A stretch of 64,000 bases of DNA from Zea mays (Eukaryota; Streptophyta; Magnoliopsida; Poales; Poaceae): NCBI RefSeq assembly GCF_902167145.1, contig NC_050105.1, forward strand, positions 121,909,898 through 121,973,897, given 5' to 3'. Every line of letters starts with the position of its first letter. The first letter of the stretch is position 1. The notes beneath the pieces were generated by a model that was not told the origin of the DNA, did not search any database, and saw only the letters and a list, made by a program, of their open reading frames with translations. Positions 54,547-64,000 of the stretch are shown here, one piece after another. The position numbers and the translations under genes were made by a program.

Positions 54547-55765
54547 TGAAAGGGAAATGTGCCCTTGGGCCATTTCTAAGTATTTTGGTGATTGAGTGCC
54601 AACACAAGTGCTTAAATGTGAATTTATGCTCATGGATGGACAAAGTGCAAATCAAGAGTAAAGGTATGTTTCTAAGCCTTAGTACATTGGTTTTGTGTAC
54701 TAATATACTTGTCTAAGTGTTAGAAACAGAAAGAAGAAGAAAAGAAAAGAGGTGCAAAAGGCTTGGCTGTGTGCAGCCAAGACTCAGCTCAGTCTGGCAC
54801 ACCGGACTGTCCGGTGGTGCACCGGACAGTGTCCGGTGCGCCAGGCTGACTCGGCGCGAAGTGGCCGCTCTCGGGAATTCGCCGACGGCGTACGGCTAAA
54901 ATTCACCGGACTGTCCGGTGAGCCAACGGTCGGTCGGGCCAACGGTCGGCCGCGCGATCTGCGCGCGACACGTGGCCGGGCCAACGGTCGAAAGGGGGCA
55001 CCGGACATGTCCGGTGCGCCAGCGGCTCTCTGGCCGCCAACGGTCGGCTTCGCCATTTAAGTAAGGAAATCGGGCACCGGACACTGTCCGGTGTGCACCG
55101 GACTGTCCGGTGCGCCCGATGACAGAAGGCAAGAATGGCCTTCCAGATTTGCTCTCAACGGCTCCTAGCTGCCTTGGGGCTATAAAAGGGACCCCTAGGC
55201 GCATGGAGGAGAACACCAAGCAACCTTAGAGCATTCTTGATCATCCACACTCAGTCTCTGCGCATTTGTTTGTCATTCTCAGTGATTCGAGCTCCGTTCT
55301 AGTGAGAACTTTGAGATAGTCTTTTGAGCTCGATTCTTGGCCGTGTGTGTGCGCATTTTGCTGTGGATTTGTGTGTGTTGCTTCCCTCCCTTACTCCATA
55401 TTTCTTTGTGAATCTCAAGTGTAAGGGCGAGAGGCTCCAAGTTGTGGAGATTCCTCGCAAACGGGATATTGAAAGGCAAAGCAAAACACCGTGGTATTCA
55501 AGTTGGTCTTTGGACCGCTTGAGAGGGGTTGATTGCAACCCTCGTCCGTTGGGACGCCACAACGTCGAGTAGGCAAGCGTTGGTCTTGGCCGAACCACGG
55601 GATAAACCACTGTGTCATCTCTGTGTTTGATCTCTTGTGGTATTGTGTTTTGTTGACTCATCTCTAGCCACTTGGCGATTATTGTGCTAACACTTAACAA
55701 GTTTTTGTGGCTATAAGTTTAAGTTTCCCAGGATCACCTATTCACCCCCCCTCTAGGTGCTCTTA
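54547..55765 (+). repeat. 3' LTR, Opie/Ji-type copy 2 (1219 bp)
   Basis: Six palindrome copies or variants against eight in the 5' LTR. TATA box at 55181-55187. The last dinucleotide is TA, not CA. Confidence 0.92.
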
Positions 55766-55770
55766 ACTCT

Positions 55771-57050
55771 TCTAAACTTAAGGAACTTCTTTACTTTTTT
55801 GCTCCGCAATGAATTCTAATCAGGTGACCTTCATCATCGTACTTATAAAATGGTGGGTCTTCCGAACTATTGCTTAGGTCATGATTGGCAGCTTTCTTCT
55901 TTATTCGGTCTGGACGCTTCTTGGGGCATTCGTGAATAACATGACCTTCATTTTTGCAGTAGAAACAAGCACCTCTTGCTTTGAGTTCTTTGCGAGTCAA
56001 CTTTGCTTGACCAACCGGGGATGAGGGTTGATTGGGTGTCTATGTCTCATATAGCTGAGTCTGGCTTGATTCTTCGGTTTGGGTATCCATGTGTTTTGGG
56101 GCTTTTACTTGTGGTTGAGGTGGACTACTCATGTATCCAAAGATTTTTCCTATTCCTTTTGTTGTTCTTCACGATGTTGATAGAAGTTTCTGTACATTTT
56201 TGTTCATATTCCATGTCTGGAGACTGAGATAGCTTTATCTCGGAGGTATCCAGTAGTGAACTCTTCTCAAGACACTTACGGAAGTAATGACCTTCACGTC
56301 CACATTGATAGCAAGACTTTCTTGAAGTTATTTCTTGACTTTTTCCATGTTTCCATTTTTGTTTCTTGGAACTGATGCGACGACGAGGCTGAAACTGTGT
56401 GCAGGTGATAGTCCATCCATCAATGTAACACTCATTTGCCTCTTTTTATAGCTGGGCATCCTTGTGATGTTTCCTTTTTGGAAAACCTGGTAATTCATCG
56501 TTTGATAGTGCATTAGGTATGAGAGACTCTGCTATTAGTTATTCAGGGGGAGACATCTGTCTGTTTATGCCAGAAAATAAAATCCGGTTCTTCTGTTTTG
56601 CAGTTTCACTTTCGTTTATACTGATCTGGCGACAAGGAATTCCATAGTACTCACAACAACAACATGTTCCAAGATCGTTTGTCTGATGATGTGCATCCTT
56701 TTGTGTCTGCTCATCAGTTGTTTCATTTCTAGTGACGTTTCAACTTGCCAACACTTGCTAGTATGAGGAGGTGAGTTGAGATGCTTTCTGTATTATCAGA
56801 GCTTGTGCATGTAACAACTTTTCTAAGTCAACTATCGAGAGTGATGTTGTGGTTGAGGTCATATGGTATTTGGTAGTCTGCTCATGTGCTATAAATTCTG
56901 CTAAATCAACTTGTTGGAGTCTAGCTACCACTTGAGATGTTGCTTGCAGAAACTGAGCATGCACCTTCTTGAACTATTCCATCTGATCCTTAGCTAGAGC
57001 AGTTGCCAACACAATGTATTCTTTGCACTTAGTGACATTACTTGCAGTTG
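55771..57050 (-). pseudogene. Gag-like region of the gag-only element, with two zinc knuckles
   Basis: On the minus strand, from the right: MSTASNVTKCKEYIVLATAL near 57050, with a stop before FKKVHAQFLQATSQVVARLQ near 56970, then a knuckle CYQCGREGHYFRKC near 56315 and a second knuckle CFYCKNEGHVIHEC near 55962, closed by a stop near 55791. This order (helical segment, then CCHC knuckles) fits a nucleocapsid precursor of gypsy type. Stops and frame changes break it. No protease, RT or integrase follows before the 3' LTR, even after discounting the Opie/Ji-type insert. It could be a terminal-repeat gag-only element that uses enzymes from a relative. Confidence 0.5.
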
Positions 57051-58063
57051 ACATTCCAAGGACTAACATCTGTATGGGTATGGAAGAATGGAAGGGACGA
57101 AAGGGTTGAGCAAAGACAGATTATAGAGAGCAGAGAAAACCCATCTATCTAAGGTTTTACCTAGCTAACTGATGTCATTGTGGACAAAAGTCACACAATA
57201 CACCAACAATCATTACAAAGAAGCAAATCAAACATGGGCACAAAGATAACTAATAGAAACTCAAGCACACTAGCACAACATAATTCAATTCTACTCTTTC
57301 AACCAAGAGGAAAGGTGAGACAAGGTTGGGAATAAGAAAGAGAGATTATAAAGTCAAGGAATCAGATCAGAAATAGCAAGGAGTTAGACAAGAACAAGAC
57401 ATTATTATCGATGACCAAGAGTGAATTAAAATAACCAAGAACTAGTGAAGTTATGTATGAAGCATAAATGATACAACCAAGGATATGATTTTTAAGGATA
57501 CAAAATACAAGGGCATTATCAAGGAGAGAAGTAGAGAGACAAAGGGTTCAATATATCAAGGTAGATATTGTCCAAGGATGACAATACAATGGCAAGAAAA
57601 CAAGAGTAGAAGAAATCAAGGGTTATATAGCAATATTATGAGTTAGAAAACAACCACAATATAACGTCGTCTTTACCGATCTAGTCGAAAACTTAACACT
57701 ATAGAACTATCCTATCAACCTAACCAAGAAGAATTGTAATAGATCCACGAGATCTATAACGAAAACTTCTTGCGGGGCGGGGATAAGACAGAGGATGGGG
57801 CATCTTCAATAGCTTCTAAAGGGTTCCTTCAGGCAGATTTCGCTTCAAGTTCTGCAACTTAAATTGATCATCTTGTAGTGCTTCTGAGTAGAGTCTTCTG
57901 ATAGACCAAAAATCAGACTAGAAGAGTTGAAGATAAAAGAGACAAGTTTTGATATAAAGTAAGTTTTAATGGAGGAAAATATATCAGGCTTTGAAAGACT
58001 GACTGGGCTTTCCATTTCTAACTAATCTAGCGACCTACGATCACATTGCTTTGATACCACTTC
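57051..58063 (-). other. Leader between primer site and gag-like region, gag-only element
   Basis: On minus it begins GAAGTGGTATCAAAGCAATG (primer-site-like) right after the LTR and continues as about 1 kb of AT-rich leader without a supported ORF. Confidence 0.55.
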
Positions 58064-60154
58064 TGTCACACCCTTTTCTGAGGGCAGAGCCGGGTGCATA
58101 GCATATGTGTGCCAGGATCTATTTCCACACATATGTTGACGTCACAAGTGTAATATATCAAAAGAACAATGCATAAGAGCGTAAATAACGATTATATTAA
58201 CATATTACACTTCAAACAGACATAATGTCTTAACCTTTATTCATCAAAGTACAACGAACATGGACATCCATCCACAGGAAGATGACCGGGGGTATCACTA
58301 GACTAGCATCCATGGAGCTCAGCATCATATCTTCATCTGCAAACTTCTGATCAAAATTAAGCAAGGGTGAGCTCACTTATGGTCGGGGCTCAGCAAGTGG
58401 GGGAAAACTAATGCAGGTTTAACAAGGTGAGGCTAAGGTTGAGCAGTAAGCATTTTAGTTGGTCAACATTTTATTAACAACACCTGTCTTACTAATAAGT
58501 GTGAATCCCAAGTATTCACATTAAGCAAAGGTATAAGAGTATATCAAAAACACTTAAGTGAAACCACTTAAGCAAACCATTGGCAGATCATCGGATCTCG
58601 ATTTATTTCCATCTTCAAGTTCAATTATCATGTGAGGAGTCCAGGCTGCTCATAACCGTGAGCACGGCTGATATATCAGTTTTACACTCTGCAGAGGTGG
58701 CGCATCTTTACCCATGAGTCGCGATTCCCTTCTAGCCCGGGTTAGCTAGACCCGTATTCACTTCCGAGGTGAATGGCTAGGGTCTCACTACGAGGCTTCT
58801 CCCTAGAGTCCTCACTACGCAAATGTTGGAAATGGTCAACTGCATAAGGTACACCTACCGTAACCAACTTATAGTCCAGTCCACAGGGTAAAGCTTTGGG
58901 AACTATGCCCGTATCCAATCTGCCTGAGCTGGTACTATAAGTGCTTGCCAGGTGCCCTCGTTCCTGGTCGACCACGACCAACACCCAACATAAGACTTCC
59001 CTAGTTATTTAGCCAAGACCAGAGCCATGATAGTTCTCATGGTAGCACTGTTTTCCCGGGTGGTCACTCCATGTTCCAATTAATATGCAATAATCTTGTT
59101 TAACCATCGGGTTAACAACAATAATGTAAACTTACCATTTTGGAACATTAATTTCATAAGCGGGAGTGACTGCATAAAGTTAAGTTGTAGCAATAGCATA
59201 GCTACTTGATTAAATCATAATCCCAGGTTAAACAAGGAGTAAGGTTGGAAAGGTTATCTAAATAGGTAACCCGTCAAGTTATGCATATATATACAAAAGA
59301 GTAAAATTTATTAATGTATTGTTTGGGATCAAACAGAGTATGCAGAGGGAGAAGTCCACTTGCCTTGCTTATTGAAAACTTGAGGTTCTTCCACGGATAG
59401 GAATAGATCTTGATTCTTAACTACTAGATCAACCACTGAATATTACACAAACAACAAGAAGAAACAAACATCACTCAATAACATACAACATTCACCATAC
59501 GTAAAGCTAAAAGAAAGCCTAACGAAAAGAACGTTCGCTTTTCAAAAACATCGCAGGTAATGGTTATAATAAGAGAGTATTCTTTTCAAAAATGTGTGAT
59601 CTATACTTTATAAGACAAGGCATGAGCTTAAAAATACCTTAATTAAAATACACAAATATTAGATTCACCAAATTAATCTTTTATAAAACGTCATACGTGA
59701 TATGTCTAAGATAAATGATTTATAAGATGATAAAACACGTTATAACAATATTAAACCTTTTAGAACAGATATAAGTTATATATCTAAGGTCAATGCGCTA
59801 CTAATCACGTTATTAACTTTAGAAGCATTATGGAACATATAATTCATTGTTAAACCTATCACTTATGATAAATTAAGATATAAGTCTAAATAGGTTTTAT
59901 GTGAAAAGGTCATTATTATTATTGAACACCTATTTATGGAAAGTTATGGTATATGCCTTAAATGAACTTTTATGTAAAAGACAATGAACAAACAACTATC
60001 TTTTAATTTCATTTTAAAACACATAGCCTATATTATTATATTCGAAGTATATATATATAAAGTAACATTTTAGTTATTACTTTATTTTACCCTTTAGGAA
60101 AAACTAAATGATTTATATAACATGGACTAAATGTGATAAAATAATTAATCATGC
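58064..60154 (-). repeat. Long LTR, minus strand, 5' LTR of the gag-only element, cut by Huck-like copy 3
   Basis: Reverse copy of 42600-45298 without the 586-bp solo LTR. The LTR 3' end (GGGTGTGACA on minus) is at 58064. Its first part lies beyond copy 3, outside the window. An 80-codon ORF (58984-58742) is shared with the plus copy (44377-44619) but is explained by LTR duplication. Confidence 0.8.
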
Positions 60155-60646
60155 TGTCGGGGACCATAATTAGGGGTACCCTCAAGACTCCTAATTCTCA
60201 GCTGGTAACCCCCATCAGCATAAAGCTGCTAAGGCCTGATGGGTGCGACTAAGTCAGGGATCAGTCCATTCGAGTGACTCGATCACGCCTCGCCCGAGCC
60301 TAGCCTCGGACAAGGGCAGCCGACCCCGGAGGATTTCCGTCTCGCCCGAGGCCCCCCTCCAACGGCGAACATATTTCCGGCTCGCCCGAGGCCCTGCCTT
60401 CGCTAAGAAGCAACCCTGACTAAATCGCCGCACCGACCGACCAAGTCGCAGGAGCATTTAATGCAAAGGTGGCATGACACCTTTATCCTGACGCGCGCCC
60501 CCCGGCAGAGCCGAAGTGACCGCCGTCACTTCGCCGCTCCACTGACCGGCCTGACAGAAGGACAGCGCCGCCTGCGCCACTCCGACTGCGGTGTCATTTG
60601 AAAGAGTGAGGCTGACAGGCAGTCAGGCCCTGTCGAAGGCACCATA

Positions 60647-61180
60647 GGAAGCTCCGCTCCGCCCGACCCAGGGCTCGGACTCGGGCTAAGTCCCGGAAGA
60701 CGGCGAACTCCGCTCCGCCTGACCCAGGGCTCGGACTCGGGCTAAGTCCCGGAAGACGGGGAACTCCGCTCCGCCCGACCCAGGGCTCGGACTCGGGCTA
60801 AGTCCCAGAAGACGGCGAACTCCGCTCCGCCCGACCCAGGGCTCGGACTCGGGCTAAGTCCCGGAAGACTGCGAACTCCGCTCCGCCCGACCTAGGGCTC
60901 AGACTCGGGCTAAGTCCCGGAAGACGGCGAACTCCGCTCCACCCGACCCAGGGCTCGGACTCGAGCTAAGTCCCGGAAGACGGCGAACTCCGCTCCGCCC
61001 GACCCAGGGCTCGGACTCGGACTATGTCCCGGAAGACGGCGAACTCCACTCCGCCCGACCCAGGGCTCGGACTCGGGCTAAGTCCCAGAAGACGGCAAAC
61101 TCCGCTCCGCCCGACCCAGGGCTCGGACTCGGGCTAAGTCCCAGAAGACGACGAACTCCGCTTCGCCCGACCCCAGGGCT
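60647..61180 (+). repeat. 56-bp minisatellite in the Huck-like LTR (about 9.5 units)
   Basis: Same unit as 16564-16985, with two more copies, which accounts for the longer LTR. Confidence 0.88.
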
Positions 61181-61686
61181 TGGACTCCGCCCTGGCCTCA
61201 GCCGACGACCTCCGCCTCGCCCGACCCAGGGGCTCAGACTCGGCCTCGGCCACGGAAGACAGACTCGACCTCGGCTTCGGAGGAGCCTCCACATCGCCCA
61301 ACCTAGGGCGCAGGCCAGCCACGTCAACAGGAGGCGCCATCATCACCCTACCCCGAGCTAACTCGGGCCGCAGGGAACAAGACCGGCGTCCCATCTGGCT
61401 AGCTCCACCAGATAGGCAATGATGGCGCCCCGCATGCTCTGTGACGACGGCGGCTCTCAGCCCCCTTACGGAAGCAAGAGGACGTCAGCAAGGACCCAAC
61501 CGCTCCGACAGCTGTCCCTCCGCCAGGCTCCATCGCTCCTCCGACGGCCACGACATCACACCAGCTGGGTGCCAAAATCTCTCCGGCTGCCACGACGGCA
61601 TGTACTTAGGGCGCTAGCTCTCCCCCGCTAGACACGTAGCACTCTGCTACACCCCCCATTGTACACCTGGATCCTCTCCTTACGCC

Positions 61687-61693
61687 TATAAAA
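61687..61693 (+). promoter_or_regulatory. TATA box, Huck-like 5' LTR copy 3
   Basis: TATAAAA in CGCCTATAAAAGGAAGGACC. Confidence 0.7.
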
Positions 61694-62056
61694 GGAAGGA
61701 CCAGGGCCCTCTTAGAGAGGGTTGGCCGCGCGGGGACGAGGACGAGACAGGCGCTCGCTTGGGGCCGCTCGCTCCCTCTCCCGCGTGGACGCTTGTGACC
61801 CCCTACTGCAAGCGCACCCGACCTGGGCGTGGGACGAACACGAAGGCCGCGGGATTCCCACCTCTCTCACGCCGGTCTCCGGCCGCCTCGCTCTCCCCCC
61901 TTCGCGCTCGCCCTCGCGCTCGACCCATCTGGGCTGGGGCATGCGGCGACACTCACTCGTCGGCCCAAGGGACCCCCCGGTCTCGAAACGCCGACAGTTG
62001 GCACGCCAAGTAGGGGCCTGCTGCGTGTTGACGAACAGCTTCCCGTCAAGCTCCAG

Positions 62057-64000
62057 ATGGGCAGTCTCCAGCAACCTCTCCAACCCGGGACGGTGCTCCG
62101 TTTCGGGAGTCTTGAGTTCATGTCCCTCGATGGCAGCTACGACATGATACTCCTTCCACCGCCGCGTGACGACGACAATGGCGGCCGACAACCCGCCCGC
62201 CGGCGGCGGAATCGACGACGTCTTCCCCGCGTGGTGGAAGAACAACCTTCGAGCTCATCCTGCCCTTTCCCCCGCCGACGGAGGGGAAGGCAGGGCGACC
62301 AAGGCCAAGCAGGAGGCAGCGCCTTGTTGGCTGTTGAGCGAGCCGACAGCACCGGCACCCCAACGAGGGGCGCACCGGGTATCGACTTCGCGCCTGAGTC
62401 GAAGACGAGCGCCGTCTCCCCGCGACACGCCCATCCCGAGCAAGCGGACGACGCCAGCGCGCTCGCGGAGAGCTTACTAGATGTCACCCTCGTACCTGAG
62501 ACGACGGTGCAGTTAGTCCCCGACGTGACTTCATCGCCGCTCGTCGACCAAAAGGTACCGACCGATTCCCATCCTACGTCATTTGGATTCAGCCTCAACC
62601 CGCCTAGCGACCTCGCTTTGGCGGACGCTCTCGTAGAGGCGAGTCCAAACCCTCTGGGGTTGCGCATGCGGTCGCCTTGGGACCGGCTGACAAACGTCTT
62701 GACCTACGGGCCCTCTGGGTCCGAGGAAGATGACGGGCCCAGCATCTGTTGGAATTTCTCTGAACTTGGCAACCCCGGTGCCATGCGGGACTTCATGACC
62801 GCATGTGACTACTGCCTCTCCGACTGTTCCGATGGTAGCCGCAGCCTCGGCGACGAGGACTGCGGCCCAAGCCGCGAATGTTTCCACGTCGATCTAGGGG
62901 GTCCCTCCGAAGGCAATCATCTCGGCATGCTGGAGGACGGTGATCTCCCTAGGCCGGTGCCCCGCGTTGACATCCCACGGGAGCTAGCTGTGGTCCCCGT
63001 TCAGGCAGGGGGCCATGACCCACAGCTCGAGCGAATCCGCGGGGTGCAGGCCAGGCTCGACGAGGGAGCAGGGGCGCTTGAGCCGATCTGCCGGGACATC
63101 AGGCAGACATGGGCGGGCCAACCCCCGGCCGGAGAAATACGTCATCTGCCCTAGGGTTTCCAGCACCGCGTCGCCGGCGACGCCAGGGTCAGGCCACCAC
63201 CCGCATCTAGTGGGGTCGGCCAGAACCTGGCTGCAGCAGCGATGCTTCTCCGCGCGATGCCGGAGCCATCAACCACCGAGGGTCGACGAATCTAGGGGGA
63301 GCTCAAGAATCTCCTGGAAGGCGCTGCGTTCCGACGGGCCGAGAGCTCTGCCTCCCGAAGGCAGGGATACCCCTCGGAACCTCATGCCGCGACTTCCCGA
63401 TTCATGCGGGAAGCCTCGGTCTACACCGGGCGCACGCGCAACACCGCGCCTGCGGCCCCGGGCCGCCTCGGCAACGAGCACCCTCACCGCGACCGTCGGG
63501 CCCACCTCGACGAGAGGGTGCGCTGAGGCTACCACCCCAGGCGTGGGGGACGCTACGACAGCGGGGAGGATCGAAGTCCCTCGCCCGAACCGCCCGGTCC
63601 GCAGGCCTTCAGCCGGGCCATCCGACGGGCACCGTTCTCGACCCGGTTCCGACCCCCGACTACAATCACAAAGTACTCGGGGGAGACGAGACCGGAACTG
63701 TGGCTCGCGGACTACCGTCTGGCCTGCCAACTAGGTGGAACGGACGATGACAACCTCATCATCCGCAACCTCCCCCTGTTCCTCTCCGACACCGCTCGTG
63801 CCTGGTTGGAGCACCTGCCTCCGGGGCAGATCTCCAACTGGGACGACCTAGTCCAAGCCTTCGCCGGCAATTTCCAGGGCACGTACGTGCGCCCCGGGAA
63901 TTCCTGGGATCTCCGAAGCTGCCGGCAGCAGCCGGGAGAGTCCCTCCGGGACTACATTCGGTGATTCTCGAAGCAGCGCACCGAGCTGCCCAACATCACC
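62057..64000 (+). pseudogene. Huck-like gag, copy 3, with four stop codons, runs off the window
   Basis: ATG 62057 (MGSLQQPLQPGTVLRF) was chosen because copy 2 starts at the same place; the frame is open further upstream into the LTR, which is chance. Stops at 63152 (TAG), 63293 (TAG), 63524 (TGA) and 63962 (TGA) stand where copies 1 or 2 have Gln (CAG) or Arg (CGA). No frameshift. The N-terminal part has a basic RRRRNRRRLP stretch and an acidic Ser/Asp-rich centre (CDYCLSDCSDGSRSLGDEDC near 62805). The gag domain begins near 63600 and is cut by the window edge. Confidence 0.85.

Larger units (their letters stand above)
46858..55765 (+). mobile_element. Opie/Ji-type Ty1/copia (Sirevirus) element, copy 2, complete
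   Basis: 8908 bp, flanked by ACTCT (46853-46857 and 55766-55770). Gag and pol are fully open. The LTR pair differs by about seven substitutions, two missing 19-bp palindrome units in the 3' LTR and a 2-bp indel. The 3' LTR ends CTCTTA instead of CTCTCA. It is inserted about 100 bp from the 3' LTR of the gag-only element. Confidence 0.93.
41543..60154. mobile_element. Composite with inverted long LTRs around a gag-only internal region
   Basis: Long LTR on plus (41543-45298), 21-bp palindrome, a distinct LTR on minus (45320-46749), purine tract, gag-like internal region on minus (46750-58063, with Opie/Ji-type copy 2 inside), and the long LTR again on minus (58064-60154, cut by Huck-like copy 3). 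Each long LTR has a primer-site-like TGGTATCAAAGC directly after its 3' end, pointing inward. No pol is present, so the minus-strand unit looks like a non-autonomous gag-only element. It interrupts Huck-like copy 2 after CGACA (41538-41542). The right border is outside the window. Confidence 0.6.
60155..61996 (+). repeat. 5' LTR, Huck-like copy 3 (1842 bp)
   Basis: TGTCGGGGACC start and CGCCGACA end. TATA box at 61687-61693. It is followed by GTTGGCACGCCAAGTAGGGG, the likely primer-site region; I did not identify the tRNA. Confidence 0.9.
60155..64000 (+). mobile_element. Huck-like Ty3/gypsy element, copy 3; 5' LTR and gag
   Basis: 5' LTR, leader and most of gag; it continues past the window. 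It is close to copy 1 in both LTR and gag. It is inserted into the right long LTR of the composite. Confidence 0.87.

Noticed and set aside
61829..62056. Earlier start of gag in Huck-like copy 3
   Set aside because: The upstream part lies in the LTR and primer-site region; copy 2 supports the ATG at the position equivalent to 62057.

Overview
The window is a plant nuclear intergenic region made almost entirely of nested transposable elements. Its character (Huck-like Tat/gypsy elements, Opie/Ji-type Sirevirus copia elements, CACTA and hAT remnants, and one plant nuclear tRNA-Leu) points to maize (Zea mays) or a very close relative. I see no host protein-coding gene. The only probable non-transposon gene is tRNA-Leu(AAG) at 32928-33008.

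Layout. 1-17800: internal part and 3' LTR of a Tat-lineage gypsy element (Huck-like copy 1). Its gag-protease frame is split by a 6.6-kb LTR-like insertion (2360-8965, perfect 5-bp target duplication). Most of its pol is deleted. A multi-exon antisense gene (14635 down to 10429) is itself hit by an 845-bp GC-rich non-autonomous hAT element (12182-13026, perfect 8-bp duplication). 17801-31300: a CACTA-type element with a seven-exon gene that joins a plant En/Spm-type transposase_24 region to a C-terminal Ulp1/C48 cysteine-protease domain. Exon 3 is split by an Opie/Ji-type element (20953-29930, duplication CATAG). 31300-35622: old debris, namely a decayed hAT transposase (DUF4371 type) carrying the intact tRNA gene, a LINE endonuclease fragment on the minus strand, and a worn LTR piece.

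35623-41542: Huck-like copy 2, with gag-protease-RT in one frame broken only by point stop codons. It is interrupted at 41543 by a composite of inverted LTRs: a 3.7-kb LTR on the plus strand (41543-45298), a 21-bp primer-site-like palindrome, a different 1.43-kb LTR on the minus strand (45320-46749), a gag-only internal region on the minus strand, and a second copy of the long LTR on the minus strand (58064-60154). A second Opie/Ji-type element (46858-55765, duplication ACTCT) sits in the internal region, a 586-bp solo LTR sits in the left long LTR, and Huck-like copy 3 (60155 to the window end) cuts the right long LTR.

How the parts relate. The two Opie/Ji copies have complete gag and pol frames and nearly identical LTR pairs, so they are the youngest arrivals and the only ones that look potentially autonomous. 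All Huck-like copies carry stop codons, many of which fit decay of methylated cytosine. The least expected structures are the inverted-LTR composite, the spliced antisense gene of Huck-like copy 1, the transposase_24/C48 gene, and the intact tRNA gene inside a dead transposase. All identifications are by eye; family names are from memory of sequence character and no database was searched.
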